Assembly: GCA_963749825.1 (NCBI GenBank)
Contig: CAVVOI010000012.1
Location: forward strand, 1,178,001-1,242,000
From: UBA11865 sp963749825
Lineage (GTDB): Bacteria > Chloroflexota > Anaerolineae > Promineifilales > Promineifilaceae
Length of the DNA stretch: 64,000 nucleotides
Direction of reading: 5' to 3'
The position numbers and the translations under genes are program-made. A model generated the notes under the pieces. The model saw only the letters and a program-made list of their open reading frames with translations. It was not told the DNA's origin and ran no database searches. Shown in pieces: positions 17,205 through 28,485 of this stretch (positions within the stretch are counted from its first letter, which is position 1; every line of letters begins with the position of its first letter).

Positions 17205-20200
17205 ATGTCTCGTTATACACGCCTCATCCTTATCATCGTCGCGATTATACTTGTCACCACTGTTGGCCTGGCGCTGGCGACCAACTACTACGCCGATCTT
17301 CCTGAAAATCTCAGCCAGCACGAAACCATTGTTCTTGGCCAAAATCGCTTCAATCCCGGTAGTGAGGCCGCTTTGCGGGTCCTGGTCCGCGATACCAGTG
17401 ATGCCGCCCCTTTGCCCGATTCCACAATTCGAGTTTCAATGAAACCGGCCGGTGGCGGAAAGGAGCTTCAGCTTTTTGAGGGAACCACCGACGAATTAGG
17501 CACGGCCGACGTGCAATTCACCGTCCCGAATACAGAAGAGAGCAGCTACACTTTGCTGGTCGAAACTGAGTCTTCCCTCGGTTCCGACCAGTTAGAGCAG
17601 CCGCTGACTATCAGTCGTGACTTCCGGATATTGCTAACGACCGACAAACCAATCTACCAACCAGGTCAACTCATTCATTTGCGTGCTCTGGCTTTAAGCA
17701 CCTTTGATCTATCGCCGGCCGTAGGCCAGGAGATCGAGTTCATCATCGCCGATGGTAAAGGCAACAAGGTCTTCAGGGAAACAGCCACGACTTCAGATTA
17801 TGGGGTCACTTCAACTGATTTCCAATTGGCCAACCAAGTCAATAGTGGCAACTACAAGATCAGCGCTGTCATGGGCAATACGACGAGTGAAAAAAGCGTC
17901 ACTGTTGAACACTACGTACTGCCTAAATTCGGGGTCGATATGAGCACGGAACGGCCCTATTACCGGCCTGGCGAGCATGTCGAGGGTCAGCTCAATGCCG
18001 GCTATTTCTTTGGCAAGCCTGTAGGCGAGAGCCAGGTCTTGTTGGAAGGATTTACCTTCGACGTAGCCCGTAGTGATGCCTTTACTCTAGAAGGCTTGAC
18101 GGGCAAAGATGGTGAGTTTAGCTTCGAATTCGATCTGCCTGATTATATTGCCGGCAGCGACCTGGAAGGTGGCCTGGGTACCTTTTACTTGCAGGCCAAT
18201 GTCACCGACCAGACCAACCATACCGAAAGCAGTACCCTGTCCTTCCCGGTTGCCAACAGCCAACTCATAATCGAAGCCGTTCCCGAAAGCGGGAGCTTCC
18301 GGCCGGGTGTCGAGAACATCCTTTATGTGCTCACCAGCTTCCCAGATGGCAGGCCGGCCGAAACCAAGCTGGCGATTGATGTCGACTACGGTAATCAGAG
18401 TCTGTCGGCTGAAACGGGCCAATATGGACTGGCTGCCGTGAGCTTTACTCCTGACTCGCCCTGGCACAATATCACGATCACGGCCAGAGAAGCCAGCGGG
18501 ACCAGCGCCACCCAGGAATTCTACTTCGAAGGTGAATGGCAAGAGGAATCCGTGCTACTGCGTCCGGACCGACCCGCTTACAAGGTTGGCGAGACGATGC
18601 AATTGACCATCTTTAGCTGGCCTGAAAGCGGCACAGCTTACTTAGATATCGTGCGTGAAGGCCAAACCATCAGCACCCAGGCGCTGCCCTTCCAGGATGG
18701 GCAGGCTCAGGTTTCTGTGGACCTGACGCCAGATATGTATGGAACTTTGAATCTCCATGCCTATAAGATTTTATCTTCAGGTACCATCGCCCGTGACACC
18801 CGCCTGGTATTGGTCGATAAGGCCGACGAACTAAATCTGGCCTTCGATGCCAACCAAGATGTTTACCGGCCGGGCGATACGGCCGGAATGGACATCCAGG
18901 TTAGCGGGCAGGATGGCAGCGGAGTGGCTTCGGCCATCGGACTCGCCGTCGTTGACGAATCGGTCTTCACTTTGGCCCAGCAAGATCCTGGCTTCGCCAA
19001 GCTCTACTTTCTGCTTGAGCAAGAATTGCTACAACCTAAATATGATCTACACGGATTTTCCATACCCGATCTGATGACCACCGGGCTGGCCGAGGACACA
19101 ATGTTAAGAACAGCTCAAGAAGGCGCAGCCCAGGCATCGCTGTCGGCCGCAGCCCCCATGCAGGCTGGGTTCTCCTTGGATGCAAATTCCCATGATGAAG
19201 CCATGCGGCTCGCCTACGAGCGACAGGAAAAATATTTCAGCGAATTGAGCAAAGGGCTGTACGGGTTACTTCTCTTAATGCCGGTGACCGTCGTGGTGTT
19301 GTTCAGTATCACGCTTTGGCGGCAGAAACAATTTTGGCGAAGCTTGGGTTTGGCCTCGCTCTTCACGCTTCTAATGATCGTTTTGGGAATCAGTGGAGCC
19401 ATGGAGACATTTTTCGACTGGTTGGCATGGCAAGGAGAAGCTCTCATTCTCATTCTTGGATTAGCCGGCCTGGCGAGTTTCATCGGCCTGGTGATCTATG
19501 CCTGGCGTCGAAAGGACTACGTCTTACTCTGGGCCATGGGGCTGGTATTTCTCTTCGTGCTCTTATCCGCAGCCTTGGCTTACGCCGTCGATAAATCCAA
19601 TCTATATCCTGATGACTCGGTCTTGCTGTGGACGATAGCGATCGTAGCGTTGTTGCCCCTGGCCTTCCTGGTGCGGGCGGCCGGATTTGGCTGGGACAAA
19701 CGTTATTGGCCGGCCATCGCCGCCCTGGTCCTGGCCTTGTTCATGATGGTGATCCCCTTAGCTGCGGTTAGCGCCGGCGGCATGCAAAGCATGGCCTTCA
19801 ACCAGCGCGGTGGACCAATGTTGGCTGACGACATAGTTTTCGAGGGAGAGATGATGGCTTTGGGCGCTGCTCCGATGGTTGAGGAAGCCGAGATGGCTAT
19901 GGAGATGCCGGCCGAGGAAAAAGCTGCGACCGATACTGATTCAGCCGTCCAGGGCCAGGAACCACCACGATTGCGCCAATATTTTCCCGAGACGATGTTA
20001 TGGCTGCCAGATGGCGAGACGGACGCCAACGGCCTATTACACCTTGACATTCCAGTCGCTGACAGCATCACAACCTGGCGACTGACAGCTCTTGCTTCTT
20101 CTCAGGACGGCCGGTTGGGTAGTGCAAGCGGAAGCCTGCGTGTATTCCAGGATTTCTTCATCGACCTGGATTTACCCGAAGCACTGACTGCCGGAGACGA

Positions 20201-22136
20201 GGTAGCTATACCGGTGGGTGTATTCAATTATCTGCCCGAATCGCAGAACATCCACCTGGAACTGGAAGAGGCCGACTGGTTTGAATTGTTAGATGAAGCC
20301 AACAAAGAAATGACCATCGCCGGCAATGATATCGACGTGGTTACCTTCCGTATTAAGGCCCGGGATTTTGGCCGCCAGCCTTTCAAAGTGACGGCCTGGG
20401 GTTCCCAAATGTCCGATGCGATCCAGAAAGAGGTTCGGGTATTCCCCAATGGTAAAGAAATCCGGGCCACTCAAGCCGACCGCTTGAACCCGGGTGAAAC
20501 CGTGAACCAAACGGTAGCGATCCCGACCGAAGCCATTCCCGGCACCCAGATGTTAACTGTGAAAATCTATCCTGGTGTCGTCAGCCAGGTAGTCGAGGGA
20601 TTGGATAGCATCTTGCGCATGCCCAATGGTTGTTTCGAACAGACTTCTTCCACGACTTACCCCAATGTGTTGGTGTTGGACTATCTGCAAAGCAGCGGCC
20701 AAATTGCTCCGGAGATTCAATTCAAAGCCGAGGATTACATCAATCTGGGTTACCAGCGGCTGGCCACATTTGAGGTCGGTGGCGGTGGTTTCTCGCTCTT
20801 CGGCAACCCACCCTCCGATCGTATGCTGACCGCCTATGGCTTGCAAGAATTCAGCGATATGAGCCGTGTCCACGATGTCGATCCAGCCCTCGTCGACCGC
20901 GCCGCGCGCTGGTTATTGAGCCAGCAGACAGGCGACGGCTCTTGGGAAAATGACACTGGCTTGGTGCATGAGAATTCGTGGAGCAATCTACAAAATGACC
21001 GATTGCCGGTGACATCCTATATCGTCTGGTCCTTGATAGAAGCCGGTTACGTCGACGATGCCGGGACCCAACGTGGACTCTCCTACATCCGCGAATTCCA
21101 GGGACAGGCCGATGATCCTTATGTCTTGGCCCTCGTGGCTAACGCCCTGGTAACGGCCGACCTGAACGCCGGTAGCGGTATTCAATCGTCCACAGAAGCG
21201 GTGCTTGACCGGCTGGCGAGCCAGGCAATACAAGAAGGCAATGGGGCTTATTGGCAAAGTGAAGTGGCCACCTTCATCGGCAGCGAGGGCAAAACGGGCA
21301 GCATCGAGACGACTGCCCTGGCAGCTTTGGCTTTTCTGCGCGCCGACAACCACCCTGATTTGGCTAACGCCGCACTGACCAGCCTGATTCAACAAAAGGA
21401 TAGTTTCGGTACTTGGTACAACACACAGGCCACCATCTTGGCCCTTAAAGCCCTCATCGAGACAGTTCGCAGCGGGGCAAAAAATGTTGACGCTGCCGTT
21501 ACTGTGACACTTAATGGCGGTCAGAGTCGTACAGTCAACGTAACCCCAGAAAATTTCGACGTCGTCCAATTGCTCAATTTCGATGATGTCCCTCTGGGTG
21601 ATAACCAGGTGACAATTGACGTCAGCGGTGAAGGCAATCTCATGTACCAGGTGACCAGTAGCTATTATTTGCCCTGGGATAAGGTTGGGATGTTCCCAGA
21701 AAGTATCCCGGCCCAGGATCTGATGACAATCGATGTCAGCTATGACCGGACCGAATTAACCGTCGACGACCTGGTAACGGTCGATGTAACTGTCAGTCTC
21801 AATGAGCCAGGCGCCCGGACCGAATGGGCCTTGATCGATTTGGGTATTCCCCCCGGATTCAGCGTCATGACCGAAGATCTCAACGCTTTGGTCGCCGCTT
21901 CCCAGGATCGCTCACCTGATTCAGAACTGGCAACCATCGAACGCTTCGAGATGACCGGCCGGCAAATCCTGGTTTACATCGGCAAGCTAAGCCATGAGCA
22001 TCCGCTCAGTTTTAGCTACCGCCTGAAGGCAAAATACCCGTTGATGGCGCAAACGCCGGCCAGCAGCATCTATGACTACTACAATCCCGATGTAACTGGG
22101 GAAGCCCAACCCGAGCTTCTGATGGTGAATGGATAA
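17205..22136 (+). CDS. Alpha-2-macroglobulin family protein with thioester and central six-helix membrane block
   Basis: This is the largest gene, 1643 residues. After an N-terminal hydrophobic segment (about 7-26) come macroglobulin-type beta domains, including TTDKPIYQPGQLIHLRAL near 145-162. Where the ANA/bait region would normally lie, residues about 686-858 form six hydrophobic helices (roughly 686-706, 713-733, 747-766, 773-795, 807-828, 834-858). A Met/Glu/Ala-rich stretch of about 55 residues follows. Then the standard A2M core resumes at PRLRQYFPETMLWLP, with the thioester motif C1143-F-E-Q1146 in NGCFEQTSS, the alpha-helical thioester domain and a C-terminal receptor-like beta domain. 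Bacterial macroglobulins trap proteases by a thioester that reacts on bait cleavage. Six helices (an even number) would leave both halves on the same, presumably outer, face. GGAGG is 8 nt before the ATG. No PBP1c neighbour is present. Confidence 0.9.
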   Translation: MSRYTRLILIIVAIILVTTVGLALATNYYADLPENLSQHETIVLGQNRFNPGSEAALRVLVRDTSDAAPLPDSTIRVSMKPAGGGKELQLFEGTTDELGTADVQFTVPNTEESSYTLLVETESSLGSDQLEQPLTISRDFRILLTTDKPIYQPGQLIHLRALALSTFDLSPAVGQEIEFIIADGKGNKVFRETATTSDYGVTSTDFQLANQVNSGNYKISAVMGNTTSEKSVTVEHYVLPKFGVDMSTERPYYRPGEHVEGQLNAGYFFGKPVGESQVLLEGFTFDVARSDAFTLEGLTGKDGEFSFEFDLPDYIAGSDLEGGLGTFYLQANVTDQTNHTESSTLSFPVANSQLIIEAVPESGSFRPGVENILYVLTSFPDGRPAETKLAIDVDYGNQSLSAETGQYGLAAVSFTPDSPWHNITITAREASGTSATQEFYFEGEWQEESVLLRPDRPAYKVGETMQLTIFSWPESGTAYLDIVREGQTISTQALPFQDGQAQVSVDLTPDMYGTLNLHAYKILSSGTIARDTRLVLVDKADELNLAFDANQDVYRPGDTAGMDIQVSGQDGSGVASAIGLAVVDESVFTLAQQDPGFAKLYFLLEQELLQPKYDLHGFSIPDLMTTGLAEDTMLRTAQEGAAQASLSAAAPMQAGFSLDANSHDEAMRLAYERQEKYFSELSKGLYGLLLLMPVTVVVLFSITLWRQKQFWRSLGLASLFTLLMIVLGISGAMETFFDWLAWQGEALILILGLAGLASFIGLVIYAWRRKDYVLLWAMGLVFLFVLLSAALAYAVDKSNLYPDDSVLLWTIAIVALLPLAFLVRAAGFGWDKRYWPAIAALVLALFMMVIPLAAVSAGGMQSMAFNQRGGPMLADDIVFEGEMMALGAAPMVEEAEMAMEMPAEEKAATDTDSAVQGQEPPRLRQYFPETMLWLPDGETDANGLLHLDIPVADSITTWRLTALASSQDGRLGSASGSLRVFQDFFIDLDLPEALTAGDEVAIPVGVFNYLPESQNIHLELEEADWFELLDEANKEMTIAGNDIDVVTFRIKARDFGRQPFKVTAWGSQMSDAIQKEVRVFPNGKEIRATQADRLNPGETVNQTVAIPTEAIPGTQMLTVKIYPGVVSQVVEGLDSILRMPNGCFEQTSSTTYPNVLVLDYLQSSGQIAPEIQFKAEDYINLGYQRLATFEVGGGGFSLFGNPPSDRMLTAYGLQEFSDMSRVHDVDPALVDRAARWLLSQQTGDGSWENDTGLVHENSWSNLQNDRLPVTSYIVWSLIEAGYVDDAGTQRGLSYIREFQGQADDPYVLALVANALVTADLNAGSGIQSSTEAVLDRLASQAIQEGNGAYWQSEVATFIGSEGKTGSIETTALAALAFLRADNHPDLANAALTSLIQQKDSFGTWYNTQATILALKALIETVRSGAKNVDAAVTVTLNGGQSRTVNVTPENFDVVQLLNFDDVPLGDNQVTIDVSGEGNLMYQVTSSYYLPWDKVGMFPESIPAQDLMTIDVSYDRTELTVDDLVTVDVTVSLNEPGARTEWALIDLGIPPGFSVMTEDLNALVAASQDRSPDSELATIERFEMTGRQILVYIGKLSHEHPLSFSYRLKAKYPLMAQTPASSIYDYYNPDVTGEAQPELLMVNG

Positions 22137-22212
22137 ACTGCTTTACAATTGATTAGTAATTCCCTGGCCTCTAGGTCCCCATGCGGTATTCACCCCACCG
22201 CCAGAAGGCCGG

Positions 22213-22251
22213 AAAAAGGAGTCGAGTCTCCCTGGAGGCTCGGCTCTTTTT
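22213..22251. terminator. Bidirectional hairpin terminator
   Basis: A 13-bp stem (22219-22231 with 22234-22246, two G-T pairs) is followed by TTTTT on the + strand and preceded by AAAAA, so it reads as a terminator in both directions. It serves the macroglobulin gene (+) and the L,D-transpeptidase gene (-), which converge here. Confidence 0.85.
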
Positions 22252-22344
22252 GTTCATACGCTTTCCTAGGCCAAATTGAACCGGACCATAATGGGCGAAT
22301 TTTTCGCTGTCTTATTTGTTTTCGATTTCGGAACTGCAGAATTC

Positions 22345-23217
<873 letters not shown>

Positions 23218-23429
23218 CAACTGCCTCCTAAAAAGACGCCGCTGAAAACCGGAATCCCAGGCAAGGAGCCGTAATTATCATTTCTTTGCCCGCCGATAAC
23301 CGCCAACGAGACGTCTCTGGGTGTTTATTTAGTTCCTCTCTGTTCAAATTCGCCTTCCTGGTTCGCGACCGGTTCACCAGGTCAAGCCCCCTAAGATGAA
23401 TTAAGGTAATTTAATCTTAACATAATCCA

Positions 23430-25104
23430 TCAACTTTGAAAAGCATTTTTCTCTTGCCCACGTTCGATTCGCCGTTGCAGCCGGTCGGGCCAGAGAGAAC
23501 TATCCTCCGATGGATATATCGTTAGTTCAGGACCATCGGCTTGCAATAAATCGCTGAGGCGACATTTGAGAATGCCCTTGGCCACCATCAAACCGGATAG
23601 AGATGCTCCTGCAACGCCATGTCCGGCCGGCGTGCTGGCGCCACACATCCACAGGTCTTCGATCTCCGTGCGGTATGGAAAAGCGAAAGGTCCCGCTTGC
23701 CGGCGACTATGAGCTACCCCGTAGATATTTCCTTGCGTGGCGTTCAGGTAATATTCATTGGTCAACGGCGTGCCTAGGTTACAATAGACCAAATTATCCC
23801 TTAGACCGGGAACGATTTTGTCGACCGTCTTCAACATCTTCTCCGCCAGTTCTTGTTTCAAGGCCTGGTATTCGGCCGGACGGTCCTCGACCGATTGTCC
23901 GGCCGAGGACCAATTTGCCCAACGCCGGAACGGTTCATAGTTCACGAAAGTGAAAGCCTCCAATGTATGGTGCCCACGGTGCATTTTGCTGGGATCTTTC
24001 AGAGTTGTAGCCGTTAAGAATAACATCGGCGCCTGATCGGCGTGCATGATATGATCGCCCGATCCCTGTCGGTAAAGGCGATCGAGGTCTTCGTCTTCGT
24101 AATACCAGAAATTTCCCGAATCCAGACCGGCTTTCCGCAGGTCCATATCAGTTGCCAGGAAAAGGCTGAGCGCCGAACCAGAATAGGTCACCCGATCCAA
24201 CCTGCGGCGTAGCTTTGAGTTCAAATAGGAGCGGCCGACCAGTTGCCCAAAAGTGATTTCGGGATCGGCATTACTGATCACGGTTTGGCAGCGAATTTCA
24301 CTGCCATCTTCCAGTTGAACCCCTATTGCCCGACCACCATCAATAAGGATCTTTTCGACTCGGGTAGATAAGAGTATTTCGCTTCCGGCCTTTTTCAGAC
24401 CTCTGGAAAACGCTCTTGGGATGGTAAATGCTCCGCCGAGGGGATAGTAACCGCCGTCAATATAATGATGGGCGATACCAATGTGCAGAGGCGCCGGCGC
24501 AATGGAAGGCGGCAAACCATGGTCGCCAGATTGAGCCAACAGAATCGCCTTCAATAGGGGATCGGAAACAAAATGATCGACCAGAGCTTGTGCCGTGCGC
24601 CAGCCCCATCGTATCATTGATTTAGAGCGAAATGGCGCCTTGATGGCCCCACTCAATCCGCGCGTGGTCGACAAGGTCACCATCTCCCGGGGCATACCGG
24701 TTACGACATCAAGATAACCGTCAATCCCTTTCGCCTCGCCCGGAAAGCGGTCTTTCAATCGATTGGCGTATCGCTCCTTGCCGGCGGGAATATCAAAGCG
24801 CTCCTTGCCAACCAGGACGTGATCATAACCATCGGGATTAAGCTGACAAAAAGCCAGATCTTCCGATACGCCTAACCCTTCAAAGATCTTGCGCATGCTG
24901 CCGCCAGTTTCTAGAGCGCCAATATAATGCACTCCTGGGCTGTAGCGATATCCTTCTAAGGTGAATGAGTGGCACCATCCCCCCGGCACTTCATGCTGCT
25001 CGCAGACGAGCACGCTCTTTCCTGCCTGGGCCAGTGCCAGGGCGGCCGTCAGCCCACCCAGCTCCCGAACCAATCACGACAATGTCGACGTCAGACTTCG
25101 CCAT
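23430..25104 (-). pseudogene. Phytoene desaturase/carotenoid isomerase-like FAD oxidoreductase, one frameshift
   Basis: Translation from the ATG at 25104 gives MAKSDVDIVVIGSGAG, the start of an FAD-binding Rossmann fold. The frame is then lost, and the rest (GLTAALALAQAGKSVLVCEQ onward, about 540 residues) continues in another frame. Deleting one C from CCC at 25057-25059 restores GSGAGGLTAA. The main body has VPGGWCHSF, YSPGVHYIGAL, VISNADPEITFG and a C-terminal GAGVAGAS-like segment (GHGVAGASLSGLMVAKGIL), typical of the CrtISO/phytoene-desaturase group. All other family features are intact, so an artefact or very recent mutation is likely. No carotenoid genes are nearby; substrates could be carotenoids, retinoids or other lipids. 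Confidence 0.85.
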
Positions 25105-25180
25105 TTTTACCCTCGAGAATTATGACAGTGAATCTGGCAGAAGTTTTACCTTAGCGTTATCGATTTTGCGAGTTTTTGTA

Positions 25181-26413
25181 TTAGGTCAACCCCCACCCAC
25201 CTGGGGTTTGACCCTCGAAAGAGATATCATGGGCGCCCAGGAAGTCGGCCAACTCCTCAATTGATCCCAAAACTGACCGGCCCGTTTCAGGATCCATCGG
25301 CGCCTCTGGTTCGGCGTAAACAGCAAAAACATTGAGCCGTTTATTTTTACGATCCATCTTGGGGTCCAGGCGGCCAATCAGTCGGTCGCCGTGCAAGATC
25401 GGCAATACATAGTACCCGTATTCCCGTTTGGCCTTAGGTACATATATTTCGATGCGATAATGAAAATTGAAGAGCTCTTCGATCCGGTTCCGGTCGCAGA
25501 TGAAATTATCGAAAGGCGATAATAAAGTGGTTCGCGGCTCCCATTCACCGTTTTCTATCTGTTCCAGCAATGGTAGCTTATCGGCATGAACATACCAGAT
25601 CCCAGGCCACGTATCCCCTTCCTCCTTTATCTGAACCTGGATCACCTGCTCCTCAGCTTCTAGTTTAGCGAGGGTTTCTGGCAAGCCCGGATAACGGCCG
25701 CGGGTGAAATAATCATTGATATGAGCTGCTTTGGCCAGGCCAAGGGCTCTCAACGAATGTTGTGTAGAATTGTAAACGGCTTCGGGCCACTCAATTTCTT
25801 CTCGTGGTGTCCAATCCGGCAAGCAACGCACCGTCAATTCATAATATTTGGTCAGTCCCATTCGCGAATGGACCATGATCTGGCCCAGACGCCAAAGGCC
25901 GCTAAGAATCTGGCTGACATTTTGGCCTGAAGTCCAGCCGCTGGACTCCCAAGATTTTTGTGACTGATCTTTGAAATGCCGCGAGCTCAAAGGGCCATTC
26001 TTTATCAACTCATTCAGGACGTATTGGCGCAAATCATCATTCTCATCCAACCATTCCCGGAAACGTATCTTCCATCCTTCTTCTCCTACCAACCAATCAC
26101 GCATATGCAACTGGTAAATGGGGTAATCATCGGTCAAAACAATGGATGCGGCGTGAGCCCAGTATTCGAATAACCGTCGATCCTGGTAAAGCAGTTTCTC
26201 TAAATCGGCCGGATCGAATTTGCCTAATCTACTCCATAATACCAACAATTGAGTGCGTTCCACGGCTCGCAGCGGATCGATTTGCACGCAGCCTAATTCG
26301 CGAAATACGGCCATGATGCCGGCTTCGTCAGCACTCGGACGGGATCCGGCTAATTGTTGGCAACTGATGGCCAGCCTACGGGCTGTTGTGGGAGTTATCG
26401 TTCTCATTGGCAT
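25181..26413 (-). CDS. YcaQ/AlkZ-type winged-helix DNA glycosylase (HTH_42 family)
   Basis: The 410-residue protein matches the HTH_42 family of DNA glycosylases (YcaQ/AlkX in E. coli, AlkZ in Streptomyces), which unhook interstrand crosslinks or remove alkylated bases. The catalytic QxD motif is Q44-I-D46 in GCVQIDPLRAVERTQ. Next come FEYWAHAASIV and three winged-helix domains. The C-terminal part has LLSPFDNFICDRNR and YVLPILHGDRLIGRLDPKMD, both typical of the family. It is likely cytoplasmic. The gene precedes the HerA/NurA operon, with a 33-nt gap to herA, so these DNA repair genes may share transcription. No strong ribosome binding site is seen; the ATG at 26407 is an alternative. Confidence 0.9.
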   Translation of the reverse strand: MPMRTITPTTARRLAISCQQLAGSRPSADEAGIMAVFRELGCVQIDPLRAVERTQLLVLWSRLGKFDPADLEKLLYQDRRLFEYWAHAASIVLTDDYPIYQLHMRDWLVGEEGWKIRFREWLDENDDLRQYVLNELIKNGPLSSRHFKDQSQKSWESSGWTSGQNVSQILSGLWRLGQIMVHSRMGLTKYYELTVRCLPDWTPREEIEWPEAVYNSTQHSLRALGLAKAAHINDYFTRGRYPGLPETLAKLEAEEQVIQVQIKEEGDTWPGIWYVHADKLPLLEQIENGEWEPRTTLLSPFDNFICDRNRIEELFNFHYRIEIYVPKAKREYGYYVLPILHGDRLIGRLDPKMDRKNKRLNVFAVYAEPEAPMDPETGRSVLGSIEELADFLGAHDISFEGQTPGGWGLT

Positions 26414-26446
26414 CGGCTTTGGATAGCTCTATCGTGGTTTGCCGGT

Positions 26447-28171
26447 TCAAGAACCCAGGCCAAACATTTCATTTAATTCGTCAAGAGGTAGGTCTCCCTC
26501 ATTAGAAGGTTGCCCACTTCCTCGCTTCCCCTTGATCTCGGAATAAAACCTGTCGTCATACCGGCGCGACTTGATCGGGATTGGCATTTTAACTCCCCAA
26601 CCCAATAGCAAAACCTCTTCTTTTTCTTGCAACCGAGCCAGCATCCCCCTTAATTGCTCCCGGCCGGCCAGGCCGGTTAAAACGGCTCGTATATCATCTT
26701 CATCTCCTAGCCAGCCTGTTATTCGGGTCCCAAGTTGGGACATCACTTCGTCGTCAATGCCCGATGGCCGTTGATCGACCACCAAGAGAGTCACAAAGTA
26801 TTTACGCATCTCCCGGGCAATCGTGCCGAAGGCGGTCTGGCTCGACAGCTGGGGGCTGAGCAGCTTGTGGGCTTCTTCAATAGCGATGAGTAATGGCCGC
26901 GGAGCAGGTTCCTGCTTACCTTTATAGGCCTCGGTTTTTTTCACCCACTTTTGGCGAATGCGGCGCGTGAGAATATTGGATACCAGCAAGTAATCCAGCT
27001 CGTTATCATACTCGCCAAAGCTCAAGATGACGTGGCGACCATTTTCTAATTTGTCCACAATGGCAGCCACAGCATCGACGGCCGGTTTCTCGACCACATA
27101 TGAACGGTCGTGAATGAGGGTCAACCTTCGGTGTAATGCTTCGGCCGCTTTTTCATGGATATTATTGGATCGCGCCCAGTTTGCCACCGAATTTGGGGCC
27201 GGGTATTGTTTACCACTATCTGGATCGAGAACCATGGCTCCTGGCTCTAATTTCATGAATTCGGCGAACCAACTTTTATCGTCAAAGGAGCGGACTAGGG
27301 CGTTCAACGTTACATCGGCCGTATCCGTCAGATTAAGTGTTCCGGCCAATAATCGTATGTCGCCAATAGTAAAATCACTCAGCGCCAACTCCAAGGTGAA
27401 GTCGGGCGAGTGTCCACGCACCATGGCGCCCCGGCCCAAAGCAGCTACTTGTACCCGGCTACCAAATAACGATTGCAGACCTCTAACGTTGATTTCCTGG
27501 TCGGCATCGATATCGTCGAAGCCATATTCATTGTGCATATCGAAAACCAGCGCAGCAGCCACATCTTCCCTCATCAAGCCCGCCAGGACCATGCGGGTTA
27601 AGAAGCTTTTTCCCGTACCCGTGGCCCCAAAGATACCACTGGAACGTTTAACGAATTTATTTAAATCCAGCCGGACCGGGTAATCTTGTTCGATGGTCCG
27701 GCCAATGGTAAACATGCCGGCCCCATCCTTGCCAAAGATCTCGGCAACATCGGCTTCATCCGCTAACCGAACCCCGGTCCGGTGCGCCGGAACGGTCTTT
27801 ACCGGTTTTGGCCCGGGGCTTTCCTCTCCACGGTCAACTCGGTCTTGCCACTGGCTTTGCTCGGGTGTGCCCAGTTCTGGACCTTTATCCATAATCAGCG
27901 TCGGGTACATAGCCAGTGTGGTGAACATCGTCGTGCCCAGCAATTCTCGGGCCAGGGCTGTTTGTAGCCGGCCGCTTTCCTCGTCCGCGAAGCGTGGATC
28001 TGTCGCCCCTAACAGCAAATCGGTGACCAGGCCGTAGTATCGAAAGCGGTCGCCTTCGCAGACGACAAAACTTCCTTCTTGGACCCTATCGGCCGGCACG
28101 GTCAATCGTATGTGAAGACCTTCTCGAAGACCGCCGCCAATCACATAACCTATCAAATCAGGATCGTTCAT
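26447..28171 (-). CDS. herA: HerA-like hexameric ATPase/translocase
   Basis: HerA is a hexameric DNA pump that works with the NurA nuclease in DNA end resection. The 574-residue product has an N-terminal region resembling a HAS barrel, Walker A GATGTGKS at 182-189, the FDMHNEYGFDD segment, and a Walker B-like LLIAIEEAHKLL near 433-445 followed by an arginine-rich sensor region (VVDQRPSGID). The C-terminus, MPIPIKSRRYDD onward, is the HerA tail. It is the last gene of nurA - HAS protein - TfoX_C - herA, and its ATG overlaps the TfoX_C stop by 14 nt. The presence of nurA favours repair, although some HerA systems act in phage defence. Confidence 0.93.
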   Translation of the reverse strand: MNDPDLIGYVIGGGLREGLHIRLTVPADRVQEGSFVVCEGDRFRYYGLVTDLLLGATDPRFADEESGRLQTALARELLGTTMFTTLAMYPTLIMDKGPELGTPEQSQWQDRVDRGEESPGPKPVKTVPAHRTGVRLADEADVAEIFGKDGAGMFTIGRTIEQDYPVRLDLNKFVKRSSGIFGATGTGKSFLTRMVLAGLMREDVAAALVFDMHNEYGFDDIDADQEINVRGLQSLFGSRVQVAALGRGAMVRGHSPDFTLELALSDFTIGDIRLLAGTLNLTDTADVTLNALVRSFDDKSWFAEFMKLEPGAMVLDPDSGKQYPAPNSVANWARSNNIHEKAAEALHRRLTLIHDRSYVVEKPAVDAVAAIVDKLENGRHVILSFGEYDNELDYLLVSNILTRRIRQKWVKKTEAYKGKQEPAPRPLLIAIEEAHKLLSPQLSSQTAFGTIAREMRKYFVTLLVVDQRPSGIDDEVMSQLGTRITGWLGDEDDIRAVLTGLAGREQLRGMLARLQEKEEVLLLGWGVKMPIPIKSRRYDDRFYSEIKGKRGSGQPSNEGDLPLDELNEMFGLGS

Positions 28172-28448
28172 TCTGTGACCTTTCGTTCAATTCTTTAACT
28201 TCCCGGCGCAATCGCTCCCTAATGTCCAGGGGCAAGTGATTCCAGGGAGCGCCAATGATTGCCCCTTGAATTCCATATACCAGGTTAAGCGTGGCGTTAT
28301 GTCCCCGGGCTTTAATCTGGCGGTAGGCCTCGACCGATCCAATTTCCTCCAAGTCCCCAAGGGTGAAAACGCCGATCTCATTTAACCAGGCCCTGCTTTT
28401 TGGTCCTAGGTTTTCCAGTTCCGTTAACTGTACCGGATTGTTTTCCAT
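28158..28448 (-). CDS. TfoX C-terminal-domain (helix-hairpin-helix-like) small protein
   Basis: The 96-residue product is essentially a lone TfoX_C domain. LENLGPKSRAWLNEIGVFT begins it, followed by TLGDLEEIGSVEAYRQIKA, then LNLVYGIQGAIIGAPWNHLP. In TfoX/Sxy the N-terminal domain is separate, and stand-alone TfoX_C proteins of unknown role are widespread. The fold contains a helix-hairpin-helix that may touch DNA. The ATG at 28448 is chosen because the upstream extension to 28532 looks non-coding and overlaps the previous gene. Overlap with herA and its place inside the herA/nurA operon suggest it helps that complex, but this is inference. Confidence 0.88.
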   Translation of the reverse strand: MENNPVQLTELENLGPKSRAWLNEIGVFTLGDLEEIGSVEAYRQIKARGHNATLNLVYGIQGAIIGAPWNHLPLDIRERLRREVKELNERSQNERS

Positions 28449-28485
28449 AACCCTTTGCCGCCCGCTCCTTCGTAGCCCAACATCA

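Noticed and set aside
20988..21569. 193-codon frame antisense to the macroglobulin gene
   Set aside because: Shadow of a strongly coding region; no start signal and no recognisable domain.
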